Assembly (NCBI RefSeq): GCF_011174775.1
Contig: NZ_JAANHS010000003.1
Coordinates: 62,001-126,000 of the forward strand
Reading direction: 5' to 3'
DNA length: 64,000 nt
From: Rhodobacter calidifons
Lineage (GTDB): Bacteria > Pseudomonadota > Alphaproteobacteria > Rhodobacterales > Rhodobacteraceae
Shown here: positions 44,436-56,036 of the stretch, one piece after another
How positions within the stretch are numbered: the first letter of the stretch is position 1
Layout: each line of letters opens with the position of its first letter
Made by a program: the position numbers and the translations under genes
The notes under the pieces: generated by a model
The model's input: only the letters and a program-made list of their open reading frames with translations
Told to the model about the DNA's origin: nothing
The model's database searches: none

Positions 44436-45316
44436 GCCCGGTCCTTCAACGCCAGCGTATGCGCGCGCAGCCAGGCCAGGAACCCGCGCGGGTTGCCTTC
44501 CCATTTCTTCAGCTCCTCGGCCGGGATCGGCGCACCGATCACGGGCCGCGTCGGCTTGAAGAGGCAGCGCTTGATCTCGTGCAGCAGCAAGCCCTGTCGC
44601 AGGGTGTCGCTGATCTTGTTCGCGATCAGGAACAGGCGGGAGTTCTGGCCGGGGAAATAGACCGGCAGGATCGTGGCCCCGGTGGACTTGACGATCTTGT
44701 GGGTGAAGACGTTCCACTCGGCTTCCACCGCCGGCCCCCACCAGCCTTCGGACATCGCCACCTTGCCCGCCGGGAACAGGATGATCACCCCCCCGGCCTT
44801 CAGATGCGCAATCGTCTCGTCCCGCATCAACAGACCCAGTTCGCGGGCATTGTCCTCGTGCGGGAAGGGGACGGGGATCATGAACTCCTCGACCTCGGGG
44901 ATCCCGGTCAGCAGGCTGCGCGTCAGGATCTTGAAGTCCGACCGCACGCGGTTGACCATCTCGGCCAGCACCATCCCGTCCACCAGGCCGGACGGATGGT
45001 TCGACACCACGACCAGCGGCCCGGTCGGCGGGATCAGCGCGATCTCTTCGGGCGGGGTCTGGATCGTGATCCCCATGTGCCGGATCGCCTTCGGCCAGAA
45101 GGGCGAGCCGAAGGGGGCGCCGGATTTCTCGAACTTGCGGATCAGGCGCAGAAGCTGGACCTTCGCGGTCAGCCATTCGATGGCGCGGATCGTGCCGGCC
45201 TTCCACGGATTCTTGAAGGTGCCGGCATAGGACAGCCGGCGCATGTCGTATTTCCGCTCTGACCTGCCACGGAAGGCAGGCGGCGCCTCGACGACGATCT
45301 GGCTGTGTTCGGTCAC
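44432..45316 (-). CDS. Lysophospholipid acyltransferase family protein (PlsC-like)
   Basis: 294 residues. The acyltransferase motif NHPSGLVDG (NHX4D) lies near residue 106, and the FPAGKVAMSEGWWGP block is the glycerol-phosphate-binding motif. VYFPGQNSRLFLIANKIS follows. No clear membrane segment is present at the N-terminus, so it is probably peripheral. It would transfer an acyl group to a lysophospholipid or ornithine lipid; the acceptor is unknown. It converges on the dehydrogenase and lies 47 bases downstream of the ptsH end. Confidence 0.85.
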   Translation of the reverse strand: MTEHSQIVVEAPPAFRGRSERKYDMRRLSYAGTFKNPWKAGTIRAIEWLTAKVQLLRLIRKFEKSGAPFGSPFWPKAIRHMGITIQTPPEEIALIPPTGPLVVVSNHPSGLVDGMVLAEMVNRVRSDFKILTRSLLTGIPEVEEFMIPVPFPHEDNARELGLLMRDETIAHLKAGGVIILFPAGKVAMSEGWWGPAVEAEWNVFTHKIVKSTGATILPVYFPGQNSRLFLIANKISDTLRQGLLLHEIKRCLFKPTRPVIGAPIPAEELKKWEGNPRGFLAWLRAHTLALKDRA

Positions 45317-45363
45317 GAAGCAGCGTTCCCCGGAACTGCCCGGAACGAGTCAGGGCATCCGCC

Positions 45364-45633
45364 TCAATAATCCTCTCCGAAGCGCGCCGCAACAAGCGCC
45401 TCCAGCGCATCGGCGAGTTTCTCCGCTTCCTCGCCCTGACACGTCACGTCAATCGAGGTTCCGCGCGAGGCGCCCAGCATCAGAAGGCCCATGATCGAAT
45501 CGCCCGAAACCTCCATCCCGTCCTTGGCGACCGTGACGCGCGCGTCATGCGCCTCCACCACTTCGACGAACTTCGCGCTGGCCCGGGCGTGCAGGCCCTT
45601 CTCGTTCACGATGCGCAGGGTGCGACGGGTCAT
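45364..45633 (-). CDS. ptsH: HPr phosphocarrier protein
   Basis: 89 residues with both phosphorylation sites: His15 (EKGLHARAS) for enzyme I and Ser46 (SGDSIMGLLMLGAS) for HPr kinase. No sugar permease is nearby, so it belongs to the regulatory PTS. It is the last gene of the pckA-opposed block hprK / rapZ / EIIA / ptsH, eight bases after the EIIA gene. Confidence 0.95.
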   Translation of the reverse strand: MTRRTLRIVNEKGLHARASAKFVEVVEAHDARVTVAKDGMEVSGDSIMGLLMLGASRGTSIDVTCQGEEAEKLADALEALVAARFGEDY

Positions 45634-45641
45634 TCTGTCCC

Positions 45642-46037
45642 TCAGGCCCCGCCGCCAAGGTCGAGGCTGTTGATATACTTGCGCCCCGCGTCCAGCGCGG
45701 CGGTCACCGCCTCCTGGACGCTCAGGTCGCGCGACTTGGCCAGCTTGATCAGCATCGGCAGATTCGCGCCATAAAGAATGCGCCGCCCCGAGGCCGCACA
45801 GGCCGGCAGCGACAGGTTCGAGGGCGAGCCGCCGAACATGTCCGTCACCAGCACCACCCCGTGCCCGGTATCGACATCATCGGCGGCCGCGCAGATTTCC
45901 GCCTGCTTGGCGCTGCGGTCATGGTCGTCCTCGATGGAAATGGCCCGCACCCCATGCTGGCGGCCCACCACGTGTTCCACCGCCGAGAGATACTCTCGCG
46001 CCAGACCGCCATGTGCCACGATCACGATTCCGATCAA
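45642..46037 (-). CDS. PTS EIIA component, mannose family (regulatory)
   Basis: 131 residues. The phosphoryl-accepting His9 is in [16 protein letters not shown], and [15 protein letters not shown] is the second signature. In alphaproteobacteria this EIIA-Man works without a sugar permease and takes phosphate from HPr. Its start overlaps the rapZ end by four bases, and the operon continues to ptsH. Confidence 0.92.
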   Translation of the reverse strand: MIGIVIVAHGGLAREYLSAVEHVVGRQHGVRAISIEDDHDRSAKQAEICAAADDVDTGHGVVLVTDMFGGSPSNLSLPACAASGRRILYGANLPMLIKLAKSRDLSVQEAVTAALDAGRKYINSLDLGGGA

Positions 46038-46969
46038 GCGCTTGCCACTTTCGTTGCGTCCGGCTGCACGGTGGCCGCCTTGCGTTCCAGTTCCCGATGC
46101 CGTTTTGACACCGGCCAGCCGGCTTCCGCAAGCGCGGAACCGACCATTTCCGCCATGGCAACCGACCGATGTTGCCCTCCGGTGCAGCCGAACCCGATGG
46201 CGAGATGCGCCTTGCCCTCATCGACATGGGCCGGAAGGAGAAACAGGAGAAGCTCGCTCACCTTCCGATAGAATTCGGCAAAGCGCGGATCGGCGCGGAC
46301 GAAGGATTCGACCGCCGGGTCGCGGCCGTCCAGCGGGCGCAGCGCCGGCTGCCAGTGGGGATTCGCCAGGAACCGGCAGTCGAAGATCATGTCCATGCCG
46401 CGCGGCACCCCGCGCTTGTAGCTGAAGGACTGCACCGAGACCGACAGCCGCCCGCCCGTCCCCGCATCGAACAGACGGGTGATTTCCGCCTTCAGGTCGT
46501 GCTGGGTCAGCTCGGTGGTGTCGATCAGATGGTCGGCCCGCACCCGGATCGGGGCCAGAAGGTCGATCTCCCGCTCCACCCCCTGCGCCGGGGTTTCGTT
46601 CGGGGCCAGCGGATGCCGGCGGCGGGTTTCGGAAAAGCGCTGGATCAGCACCCCTGGCGCGCAGTCCAGATACAGCACCTCAAGCCCGACCTTCGGGTCG
46701 CGGGTCAGCTTGTCGATCAGCTCGATCAGCGCGGTCGCGTTGAAATCGCGGTTGCGCACGTCCAGCCCCAGCGCGATGGGGCGGCCCAGCGGCGTGCCCT
46801 CGACCAGGCGCGGCACCAGCGACAGCGGGATGTTGTCGATGCCCTCGTAGCCCAGATCCTCCAGCACCCGGATCGCGGTCGTCCGCCCGGCGCCCGAGGG
46901 GCCGGTCACGAAGACAAGGTGATGATCCGTCACGAGATCTGGCATCTGGCGGGGTTCCGGGGCGGTCAT
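46034..46969 (-). CDS. rapZ: RNase adapter RapZ
   Basis: 311 residues. Conserved RapZ blocks are [16 protein letters not shown], the [11 protein letters not shown] motif, [25 protein letters not shown], and the C-terminal [15 protein letters not shown]. The N-terminal P-loop reads GPSGAGRTT, with Arg in place of the usual Lys. In enterobacteria RapZ guides RNase E to a small RNA of aminosugar metabolism; in alphaproteobacteria the role is less clear. It overlaps hprK and the EIIA gene by four bases each. Confidence 0.94.
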   Translation of the reverse strand: MTAPEPRQMPDLVTDHHLVFVTGPSGAGRTTAIRVLEDLGYEGIDNIPLSLVPRLVEGTPLGRPIALGLDVRNRDFNATALIELIDKLTRDPKVGLEVLYLDCAPGVLIQRFSETRRRHPLAPNETPAQGVEREIDLLAPIRVRADHLIDTTELTQHDLKAEITRLFDAGTGGRLSVSVQSFSYKRGVPRGMDMIFDCRFLANPHWQPALRPLDGRDPAVESFVRADPRFAEFYRKVSELLLFLLPAHVDEGKAHLAIGFGCTGGQHRSVAMAEMVGSALAEAGWPVSKRHRELERKAATVQPDATKVASA

Positions 46970-47394
46970 GCCTCGCGTCCATGACGAAGATAAAGCATCA
47001 GCGCCTCTGGAAAATGGTCTTTCTGCACGTGCAGGACAAGGGCGAGGGGAACTCCCGCGATCGTGACCGTGCGGCGCGGCGGCAGGCGCTCGCTCTCCTG
47101 CCGGCCCAGGTCGGCCACCAGGCCGATGTCGGCTGACCGCACGGACGGCACGCGCAGAAGCCCCACGCCCCGCGCCTCGATCACGCCGGTCAGATCCGGG
47201 TTCGGACAGCTGGCCCGCAGGCGCCCGGCTTCGGCCGTCACCCGGGTCCGGTCGTCCGATACAAGCGCCGCGCCCAGCGCGATCAGCCGCAGCGCCAGCG
47301 ACGATTTCCCCGCCCCGGAAGGCCCAAGGATCAAGAGCCCCCGGTTGTCGACCGCCACGCAGGTTGCGTGCAGAAGAATGCTGTCCGTGGTCAC
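46966..47394 (-). CDS. hprK: HPr kinase/phosphorylase, short alphaproteobacterial type
   Basis: 142 residues, only the C-terminal catalytic domain, as is usual in alphaproteobacteria. The P-loop GPSGAGKSS is at residues 24-32, and [21 protein letters not shown] carries the HprK signature region. It phosphorylates HPr on Ser46, which is present in the ptsH product. It overlaps chvG and rapZ by four bases each, so one transcript is likely. Confidence 0.93.
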   Translation of the reverse strand: MTTDSILLHATCVAVDNRGLLILGPSGAGKSSLALRLIALGAALVSDDRTRVTAEAGRLRASCPNPDLTGVIEARGVGLLRVPSVRSADIGLVADLGRQESERLPPRRTVTIAGVPLALVLHVQKDHFPEALMLYLRHGREA

Positions 47395-49085
47395 ACCGGC
47401 AGGCCGACGACGAACCGCGCGCCCAGCGGGTCCGAGGTCGGATCGGCCGCCGTCGGGCGGATGTTCTCGGCCCAGATCACCCCGCCATGCGCTTCGACGA
47501 TCTGCTTGGAAATCGCCAGGCCAAGGCCCGAGTGCTTGCCGAACTCGGATTGCGGGCGTTCGGAATAGAACCGCTTGAACACCTTGGTCAGCGCCTGTTC
47601 CGGGATGCCCGGGCCGGTGTCTTCCACCACGATCAGCACCCGGTTTTCCCGCCTGCGCGCCCAGACGCGGACCGCATCGCCATCCTCGCAGAACGAAATC
47701 GCGTTGGTCACCAGGTTCACGAAGACCTGCGCCAGCCGCGCCTCCAGCCCGTGGATCACGATCGGGTCCGGCGGCAGGTCGATGATGAAATCCACCCCCT
47801 TCTCGCCCGCCTGCTGGCTCAGATACTGGCAGAGGTTGGACAGGGTCTTGAGCAGGTTGAACTCTTCCTCCTCCTCCTTCACCAGCTCCGAATCCAGCCG
47901 CGAGGCGTTCGAGATATCGCTGACCAGCCGGTCCAGACGCCGCACGTCATGCTCGATCACATCCAGCAGCTTGTCGCGGTGTTCGTCCTTCTTCACGAAC
48001 CGCAACGACCCCACCGCCGACCGCAAGCTGGCCAGCGGGTTCTTGATCTCATGCGCGACATCCGCCGCGAACTGCTCGTTGGCGTCGATCCGGTCATACA
48101 GCGCCGACACCATCCCCCGCATGGCCACCGACAACCGCCCGATCTCATCGGGGCGCGCGGCAAGGTCGGGGATGCGGACGCGGGACGGCGCCACCCGGCG
48201 CGAGTCGCGGTCGCGGCCCACTTCGGCGGCGGCGGCAAGGTCCGAGAGCGGGTTCGAGATGGTCGAGGCCAGCATCAGGCTCAGGCTGATCGACAGCACC
48301 ACCGCCAGCAGGAACATCTGCAACACCTGCTCGCGTTCATAGCGCACCAGGCGGTCGATCTCCTGGCTGTTCGAGGTGATCGCGACCACGCCGACCAGAT
48401 CGCCGGCCACGTTGATCGGCGTGGCCACGGTGAAATACATGCTGCCTTCGCCGTTGCGGGTGACGCGGGTCACGACGTCCCCGCCCCGCGCGCCCTCGAA
48501 GGCGGCGCGGGCGTTGTCGGCGGGGTTGATCGTCTCGGTCACATCGGGCCGCCCCTGCCGGAACAGGACGGTCACAAGATCCCAGACGTTCTCCAGGAAA
48601 TCGGTCAGGAAGGTCGGCTGAGCCGGGTTCGGCACCAGCGTTCCGGTCCCCTGCCCCACGCGCGACGCCAGAAGCTGGCCGGTCGGATCGAAGACGAAGA
48701 CCTCAAGCACCGGGTCCAGTTCGATGTCCTGCAAGGGCACACGGAAGTCGAAGCCGGTGTTGCCGGTCCGCAGATGCGCCTCGTAGACCGAGGCGATCAG
48801 TTCCGCCTGCCGCACCATGCCCAGTTGGCGCTGCAAGGCCAGGCTGTCGCGGAAGGGGTTCATGAACAGAACCCCCACGGCCAGCAGGACGAGGGCCGTC
48901 AGGTTGAAGACGATGATCTTGCGCGCCAGCGGCGAGCGGTTCAGCCCGACGATGCTGCGGCCGCCACGGCCTTCCTTCAGCCGTTCGACAGTGGCATCGG
49001 GCGATACCCAGTCCTCGCCCAGCAGAACGTCACCCGACCGCTTGGGCCGGACGTCATTGGGGTTGAGCCTGGGGGCCGAGGTCAT
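47391..49085 (-). CDS. chvG: Sensor histidine kinase ChvG
   Basis: 564 residues. A cytoplasmic N-terminus is followed by a membrane helix at about 52-72, a periplasmic sensing domain, a second helix near 255-275, a HAMP region, and the HisKA box with [17 protein letters not shown]. The ATPase motifs are NAISFC (N box) and [11 protein letters not shown] (G1). In rhizobia ChvG responds to acidity and periplasmic ExoR. It lies 12 bases after chvI and overlaps hprK. Confidence 0.93.
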   Translation of the reverse strand: MTSAPRLNPNDVRPKRSGDVLLGEDWVSPDATVERLKEGRGGRSIVGLNRSPLARKIIVFNLTALVLLAVGVLFMNPFRDSLALQRQLGMVRQAELIASVYEAHLRTGNTGFDFRVPLQDIELDPVLEVFVFDPTGQLLASRVGQGTGTLVPNPAQPTFLTDFLENVWDLVTVLFRQGRPDVTETINPADNARAAFEGARGGDVVTRVTRNGEGSMYFTVATPINVAGDLVGVVAITSNSQEIDRLVRYEREQVLQMFLLAVVLSISLSLMLASTISNPLSDLAAAAEVGRDRDSRRVAPSRVRIPDLAARPDEIGRLSVAMRGMVSALYDRIDANEQFAADVAHEIKNPLASLRSAVGSLRFVKKDEHRDKLLDVIEHDVRRLDRLVSDISNASRLDSELVKEEEEEFNLLKTLSNLCQYLSQQAGEKGVDFIIDLPPDPIVIHGLEARLAQVFVNLVTNAISFCEDGDAVRVWARRRENRVLIVVEDTGPGIPEQALTKVFKRFYSERPQSEFGKHSGLGLAISKQIVEAHGGVIWAENIRPTAADPTSDPLGARFVVGLPV

Positions 49086-49097
49086 GTCAGGCGGCCG

Positions 49098-49799
49098 TCA
49101 CTCTTCGTTGTAACGGTAGCCGATGCCATACAGCGTCTCGATGGCCGAAAACGTTTCATCCACCGAGCGCATCTTCTTGCGCAGCCGCTTGATGTGGCTG
49201 TCGATGGTCCGATCGTCGACATAGACCTGATCGTCATAGGCCACGTCCATCAGCTGGTCGCGGCTTTTCACGAAGCCCGGCCGCTGCGCCAGGGCCTGCA
49301 ACAGCAGGAACTCGGTCACCGTCAGCGCGACCTCCTTGCCCTTCCAGGTCACCGAATGGCGCAGGGGGTCCATGCGCAGGTTGCCCCGCACCATCATCCG
49401 CGACTCTTCGGTGGCCGCCGCCTCGCCGGTATTGATCGCCTCCTGCCGGCGCAGCAGCGCGCGGATGCGTTCCACCAGCAGGCGCTGGCTGAAGGGCTTC
49501 TTCACATAATCGTCCGCGCCCATGCGCAGACCCAGCACCTCGTCGATCTCGTCATCCTTCGAGGTCAGGAAGATCACCGGGATCGAGGTCTTCTGCCGCA
49601 TCCGCTGCAACAGGTCCATCCCGTCCATCCGCGGCATCTTTATGTCCAGGACAGCCATGTCGGGCATCCGGCGGCTGAAGGCCTCGAACGCGGATTGACC
49701 GTCGTTGTAGGTCTCGACCTCGAACCCTTCGGCTTCCAGGGTCATCGCGACCGAGGTCAGGATATTCCGGTCATCGTCGACCAGGGCGATGCGGGACAT
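49098..49799 (-). CDS. chvI: Response regulator ChvI
   Basis: 233 residues, OmpR family. The receiver has the acidic pocket ALVDDD at residues 6-10 and phosphoacceptor Asp52 ([10 protein letters not shown]); the C-terminal winged helix ends with [25 protein letters not shown]. It pairs with ChvG. The gene diverges from pckA, and the direct repeats in the 355-base gap between them could be binding sites for it or for another regulator. Confidence 0.95.
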   Translation of the reverse strand: MSRIALVDDDRNILTSVAMTLEAEGFEVETYNDGQSAFEAFSRRMPDMAVLDIKMPRMDGMDLLQRMRQKTSIPVIFLTSKDDEIDEVLGLRMGADDYVKKPFSQRLLVERIRALLRRQEAINTGEAAATEESRMMVRGNLRMDPLRHSVTWKGKEVALTVTEFLLLQALAQRPGFVKSRDQLMDVAYDDQVYVDDRTIDSHIKRLRKKMRSVDETFSAIETLYGIGYRYNEE

Positions 49800-50154
49800 C
49801 TTCGTGCCTCCCTATACTGCTGCTGCCTTGTCCTTATTTTCCAAGCATTTTCAGGGCTGACACCGCGATAATCAACAGAAATCCGAATCACCCCCGAAAC
49901 AATGGCCCGACTGGTGACAATTTCGCCCATGCCGGCGACAATTTCGCAACCATTCCGGATTTGCCGGGCGATGGTGGCGCTAACGGCGGAATGATTGCGC
50001 TAACTGTTTGAAATCACGCTATTCCCGTGCGAAAATCCCATGCTATAGGCCCATTATGGCCGGCCCCCGCCGGGGCTTGTCACGGCATTCATTGGCCCGG
50101 GTGCCGACGCATTTGAACCGCCACATGTCGCTTGTGGCAAAGGGAGCTTGCAGG
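49800..50154. promoter_or_regulatory. chvI / pckA divergent regulatory region with paired direct repeats
   Basis: 355 bases, lower in GC than the surroundings. GACAATTTCGC occurs at 49916-49926 and 49937-49947 (21 bases apart). GCGCTAAC occurs at 49977-49984 and 49997-50004 (20 bases apart). The second pair matches the right half of a LacI-type operator (GNTNGC GCTAAC). AAGGGAG at 50139-50145 is the pckA ribosome site. Spacings near two helical turns suggest side-by-side binding of regulators; this is inference. Confidence 0.55.
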
Positions 50155-51753
<1,599 letters not shown>

Positions 51754-51760
51754 GGAACGC

Positions 51761-51828
51761 CTCGTCCTGCGCCTTCAGCTTCTCCTCGGTGGCCCCCAGC
51801 GAGGAGAAGCGCAGCGCACGACGAGCGG
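51761..51828. repeat. REP-like palindromic element, family A copy 2
   Basis: CTTCTCCTCGGTGG (51779-51792) pairs with CCAGCGAGGAGAAG (51796-51809) with one mismatch and a three-base loop. Outer arms CTCGTC and GACGAG extend it. It fills the gap between the convergent pckA and TauE genes and is the clearest copy of the family. Confidence 0.65.
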
Positions 51829-52599
51829 TCACACCAGCGCCAGCCGCACCATGTTCAGCCCCGTCACGACCAGCAGCGCTTGCGTCCAGCGCCGGAACCG
51901 CGCCTGGTTCAGCCGGTCCTGCACCCAATAGCCCGCGTAAAGCCCCGCCAGCGCCGGAACCGACAGCGCCGCCGAAAATCCCAGGCTCGCGCCGTTCGCC
52001 ACCCCGGTCCCCAGATGCGAGACCAAGAGCGCCACCGCTCCGATCAGGAACACCACCCCCTGTGCCCGGATCATCGTCAGCTTGTCCGCCCCCGTGGACA
52101 GCAGAAGCACCAGAAGCGGCGGCCCCCAGATGCCCGACACGCCCCCATACAACCCGCCGATCACCCCCAGCCCCCATTCGGCCCTTACCCGGTTCCGCAC
52201 CGGGATCGCCAGGCTGCGCCCGGCCAGTTGCAGCGCCGCGAAGGCCGAGATCGGCACCCCCAGCATCAAGAGATACAGCCAGCGCGGGATCGCCTCGGCG
52301 AAAGGTGCGGAAACCGCGATGAACACCACCGTCGCCAGCAGGAACCGCCGGTAGGTCCGCGCCGTCTCGACCGCAGGACCGATCCCCTGCCGGAAGGCCT
52401 GCGACAGGTTGGTCGCCAGCGTCGGCAGGATCAGCCCGGCCAGGGCCATGTCCTGCGGCAGGAACACCGCAAAGGCCGAAACCAGGATCATCGGCATCGC
52501 AAAGCCCACCGCGCCCTTCACGAAGCCCGCGAACAGCGTCACCGCCAGCGCCGCCGCGAAGGCCTGCCCGGACAACCCGCCAGAGACCAGATCGAACAT
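51829..52599 (-). CDS. TauE/SafE family (sulfite exporter-like) membrane protein
   Basis: 256 residues with about eight hydrophobic segments. FAGFVKGAVGFAMPMILVSAF near residue 25 and the GGLYGGVSGIWGPPLLVLLLS block in the second half form the duplicated TauE/SafE repeat. Family members export small organosulfur or sulfite-type anions; the substrate here is not known. It diverges from the DUF3859 gene. Confidence 0.87.
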   Translation of the reverse strand: MFDLVSGGLSGQAFAAALAVTLFAGFVKGAVGFAMPMILVSAFAVFLPQDMALAGLILPTLATNLSQAFRQGIGPAVETARTYRRFLLATVVFIAVSAPFAEAIPRWLYLLMLGVPISAFAALQLAGRSLAIPVRNRVRAEWGLGVIGGLYGGVSGIWGPPLLVLLLSTGADKLTMIRAQGVVFLIGAVALLVSHLGTGVANGASLGFSAALSVPALAGLYAGYWVQDRLNQARFRRWTQALLVVTGLNMVRLALV

Positions 52600-52661
52600 G
52601 ACTTGCCCTTTCCCGCCCCTTGTGGCGCAGTCCTTGCACAGGGAAAAGACCCGGAGATGAC

Positions 52662-53177
52662 ATGCGACCCGCCCTGTTGCTTGTGCTGACGCTTGCGACC
52701 CCGCTGCGGGCCGAGCCCGCCCCCCCGCAGGTCGCGCCAGAAGTCGCCAGCCTGACCGCCGGCGTCTTCTGTGCCCTGCACGCCATGGACCAGCGCCCCG
52801 CCCCCGGCACCTTGTCGGGCTGGATCCATGTCCCCGACGGCCCGATCGACTTTCACTGGCCCGACACCCGCATCGTCCCGGCGCAGATCGGGCTGGCCTT
52901 CGGCGTCAGGTCGCGGCTGCAACCCGGCATCTTCCGCGACGGCGAGATGCGCGTCTTCCGGCCCGGCAGCACCACCCCCGAAACCTGGGAGTCCGGCTTC
53001 TCCGACACGGGAGAGCAGATCGCCTTCTTCCGCTTCGACCGCGAGGACGAGCTTCTGCCCGGCCTCTGGCGCTTCGAGGCCTGGGCGGATGGCGAACGCC
53101 TTTACGCCATCGCCTTCGAAGTCGTCCCCGCCGCGGCCCTACCTGACATGGCGCAGGCTTGCGGCGCCATCTCGTGA
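52662..53177 (+). CDS. DUF3859 domain-containing exported protein
   Basis: 171 residues. A signal peptide (MRPALLLVLTLATPLRAE) is followed by a beta-rich domain with FGVRSRLQPG, PETWESGFSDTGEQIAFFRFDREDELLPG and GLWRFEAWADGERLYAIAFEVV, matching DUF3859. The cysteines near the ends (FCALH and AQACG) could form a disulfide. It is probably periplasmic. Function unknown. Confidence 0.75.
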   Translation: MRPALLLVLTLATPLRAEPAPPQVAPEVASLTAGVFCALHAMDQRPAPGTLSGWIHVPDGPIDFHWPDTRIVPAQIGLAFGVRSRLQPGIFRDGEMRVFRPGSTTPETWESGFSDTGEQIAFFRFDREDELLPGLWRFEAWADGERLYAIAFEVVPAAALPDMAQACGAIS

Positions 53178-53289
53178 GACCGGCTGCGACATTTTCGGTC
53201 TCATCCGAAATCATGATTGAAATCTTGTTGCGCCGCCGCTGCGAAGGCGTTACCCCTTCGCAGGTGCAGAATCTTGCTGGAGCCGACCC

Positions 53290-54951
53290 ATGCCCGACGG
53301 ACAGCCCATGACCGAAAGCCCGATCCTTTCCGACCTCCAGGCGCTGACCAGGGCCGCCCTGCCCGAGGTCGAGGCGCTGTTCGCCACGGCCCGCGACGGG
53401 CTGAAGGCGCAGGTCTCGGCGGGCGGCAAGGTGTCCAACCAGGCGCTCGAGGCGCGGCAGTATCAGGCGCATGCGCTGGCCTGGCTTGCGACCTATGTCG
53501 AGGCGCTGCGCCAGCTTGACGCCTGGGCGGGTCGGCTGACCGAAGCCGGCCAGTTCGGCCGGATGGAGGCGCTGATCCTCCAGATCAGCTTCGGCGAATA
53601 CCTGGCCCAGATCGCGGGCGGCATCCCGATGAGCCAGACCGAATTCGCCCGGCTGTCCGACCTCGGCCTCGCCTACACGCCCGGCCCCGCCGCCGCACGG
53701 CTGATGGCCGAGGGCAACACGGCCGACGCCCGCCACGCGCTGGTCGGCCTCATGCGCGACAACCACGGGCGGGCGACCTTCGGGGCCACCGGCCTTGACG
53801 AGGACCTGGAGATGATCCGCGACCAGTTCCGTCGCTACTCGGACGAAAAGGTCATTCCCGTCGCGCATGACTGGCACCTGAAGGACGAGCTGATCCCGAT
53901 GGAGGTGATCAACGAGCTGGCCGAACTGGGCGTCTTCGGCCTGACCATCCCCGAGGCCTACGGCGGGCTCGGCCTGTCGAAGGCCTCGATGGTCGTGGTG
54001 TCCGAGGAACTCTCGCGCGGCTATATCGGCGTGGGCTCGCTTGGCACAAGGTCGGAGATCGCGGCGGAACTGATCCTTTGCGGCGGGACGGAAGAGCAGA
54101 AGCAGAAATGGCTTCCCGGCCTTGCCAGCGGGGCCATCCTGCCCACCGCCGTCTTCACCGAACCGAACACCGGCTCGGACCTCGGCGCGCTGCGGACCCG
54201 GGCCAGGAAGGATGGCGACGACTGGATCATCACCGGCAACAAGACCTGGATCACCCATGCCGCCCGCACCCATGTGATGACCGTGCTGGCGCGCAGCGTC
54301 GAGGGCACCACCGACTATCGCGGCCTGTCAATGTTCCTGGCCGAAAAGACCCCCGGCACGGACGAGACTCCTTTCGTCGATCCCGGCCTTTCGGGCGGCG
54401 AGATCGAGGTCCTGGGCTATCGCGGCATGAAGGAATACACCGTCAACTTCGACGATTTCCGGGTGAAGGGCGAGAATCTTCTGGGCCAGGTCGAGGGCCA
54501 GGGCTTCAAGCAGCTGATGCAGACCTTCGAATCCGCCCGCATCCAGACCGGCGCGCGCGCCATCGGCGTTGCGCAGGCGGCGCTGGAGACCGGCCTGCAA
54601 TATGCCGAGGACCGCAAGCAGTTCGGCCGCGCGTTGATCGAATTCCCGCGCATCGAATCCAAGCTGGCCATGATGGCGGTAGAGATCATGATCGCGCGCC
54701 AGCTGACCTATTTCTCGGCCTGGCAGAAGGACCATGACAAGCGCTGCGACCTCGAGGCCGGGATGGCCAAGCTGCTGGGCGCCCGCGTCGCCTGGGCCGC
54801 GGCCGACAACGCCTTGCAGATCCACGGCGGCAACGGTTTCGCGCTGGAATACCGCATCAGCCGCATCCTCTGCGACGCGCGCATCCTGAACATCTTCGAA
54901 GGCGCGGCCGAGATCCAGGCGACCGTGATCGCCCGGCGTCTCTTGGAGTGA
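53290..54951 (+). CDS. mcd: Methylsuccinyl-CoA dehydrogenase (acyl-CoA dehydrogenase family)
   Basis: 553 residues. The acyl-CoA dehydrogenase core begins near residue 170 (IRDQFRRYSDEKVIPVAHDWHLKDELIP) and includes the FTEPNTGSDLGALRTRA and RTFESARIQTGARA-like blocks and the C-terminal QIHGGNGFALEYRISRILCDARILNIFEG. The extra ~165-residue N-terminal domain is characteristic of Mcd of the ethylmalonyl-CoA pathway, which oxidises (2S)-methylsuccinyl-CoA to mesaconyl-CoA and passes electrons to ETF. TGGAG lies seven bases before the ATG. A general dehydrogenase with the same extension is the alternative. Confidence 0.82.
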   Translation: MPDGQPMTESPILSDLQALTRAALPEVEALFATARDGLKAQVSAGGKVSNQALEARQYQAHALAWLATYVEALRQLDAWAGRLTEAGQFGRMEALILQISFGEYLAQIAGGIPMSQTEFARLSDLGLAYTPGPAAARLMAEGNTADARHALVGLMRDNHGRATFGATGLDEDLEMIRDQFRRYSDEKVIPVAHDWHLKDELIPMEVINELAELGVFGLTIPEAYGGLGLSKASMVVVSEELSRGYIGVGSLGTRSEIAAELILCGGTEEQKQKWLPGLASGAILPTAVFTEPNTGSDLGALRTRARKDGDDWIITGNKTWITHAARTHVMTVLARSVEGTTDYRGLSMFLAEKTPGTDETPFVDPGLSGGEIEVLGYRGMKEYTVNFDDFRVKGENLLGQVEGQGFKQLMQTFESARIQTGARAIGVAQAALETGLQYAEDRKQFGRALIEFPRIESKLAMMAVEIMIARQLTYFSAWQKDHDKRCDLEAGMAKLLGARVAWAAADNALQIHGGNGFALEYRISRILCDARILNIFEGAAEIQATVIARRLLE

Positions 54952-55010
54952 CCGCTTGCTTTCACGCCCGCTGACCCTAAGCTTTGACCAGGGCGTTGCA
55001 GGGGGTGGGC

Positions 55011-56021
55011 ATGGATGTTGTGCTCTTGACCGGGGCTTCCGGCTTCATTGCCAAGCACGTCGCCCTCAGACTGCTGAACGCGGGCTACAACGTCCGGGGC
55101 ACGCTGCGTCGGCTGGACCGCGCCGCCGAGGTGCAGGCCGCGGTGCAACCCTATCTGACCGAATCCGCGGGACGGCTGAGCCTGGTCCAGGCGGACCTTG
55201 AATCCGACGCGGGCTGGGCCGAGGCGATGTCCGGCGCCGCGGCGCTGGTGCATACCGCCTCGCCCTTCCCCATCGCCCAGCCGAAGGATCCCGCCGTCCT
55301 CCTGCGCCCGGCGGTCGAGGGCACCGAGCGGGTGCTGAAGGCCGCCGCCGCCGCCGGGGTCACGCGGGTCGTCCTGACCTCTTCGACGGTGGCGGTGCTG
55401 AACGGGTCGAAGCCGGACACGCTGCACGACGAGGCCGACTGGTGCGACGTGCACCTGCCTTCGACCACGCCCTATGCCCGGTCCAAGACGCTTGCCGAAC
55501 GCGCCGCCTGGGAGATCGCCAGGGCGCGCGGGCTGAAGCTGACCACGATCAACCCCGGCCTGGTCCTGGGCCCGCCCCTGGACGAACATTACGGCGCTTC
55601 GCTTGGTCTGGTCGAACGGCTGCTCCGGGGGAAAGATCCTATGCTGCCGGCCATGGGCTTTCCCGTCGTCGATGTCCGCGACGTGGCCGAGATGCACCTG
55701 CGCGCCCTGCAAAGGCCGGCAACCGAGGGGCGCCGCTACCTCGCCGCCTCGGGCTCGATGGCCTTCGTGGACATGGGGCGCACGCTGAAGGCCGCCTACC
55801 CGACCCGCCGCATCCCGACGCGCGAGGCGCCCAATGCGCTGGTCCGCTTCCTTGCGCTGTTCGATCCCGAAATCCGGTCGATCCTGCCCAGGCTCGGGCA
55901 TCTGGAACGGGTGTCGAACGCCCGCGCGGTCAGCGAAATGGGGATGGAGTTCATCGCCCCCAAGGCCGCGCTGCTGGCTGCGGCCGACTGGCTGGTCAGG
56001 CACGGCAGGGTCGGGGCCTGA
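55011..56021 (+). CDS. NAD(P)-dependent epimerase/dihydroflavonol-4-reductase-like protein
   Basis: 336 residues, extended short-chain dehydrogenase fold. The nucleotide-binding motif VLLTGASGFIAKHVALRLL starts at residue 4. Typical blocks are LVHTASPF, RVVLTSSTVAVL, and the catalytic TPYARSKTLAERAAWE (Tyr-X3-Lys), then INPGLVLGPPL. The start at 55011 is just after GGGGGTGGG. Relatives reduce aldehydes or ketones; the substrate is unknown. It is 59 bases after mcd in the same direction. Confidence 0.87.
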   Translation: MDVVLLTGASGFIAKHVALRLLNAGYNVRGTLRRLDRAAEVQAAVQPYLTESAGRLSLVQADLESDAGWAEAMSGAAALVHTASPFPIAQPKDPAVLLRPAVEGTERVLKAAAAAGVTRVVLTSSTVAVLNGSKPDTLHDEADWCDVHLPSTTPYARSKTLAERAAWEIARARGLKLTTINPGLVLGPPLDEHYGASLGLVERLLRGKDPMLPAMGFPVVDVRDVAEMHLRALQRPATEGRRYLAASGSMAFVDMGRTLKAAYPTRRIPTREAPNALVRFLALFDPEIRSILPRLGHLERVSNARAVSEMGMEFIAPKAALLAAADWLVRHGRVGA

Positions 56022-56036
56022 AGCGACCGGCCCGAG

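Noticed and set aside
47364-49871. Plus-strand open frame of 835 codons opposite chvG/chvI
   Set aside because: It is antisense to the two-component genes and lacks a ribosome site or recognisable domain.
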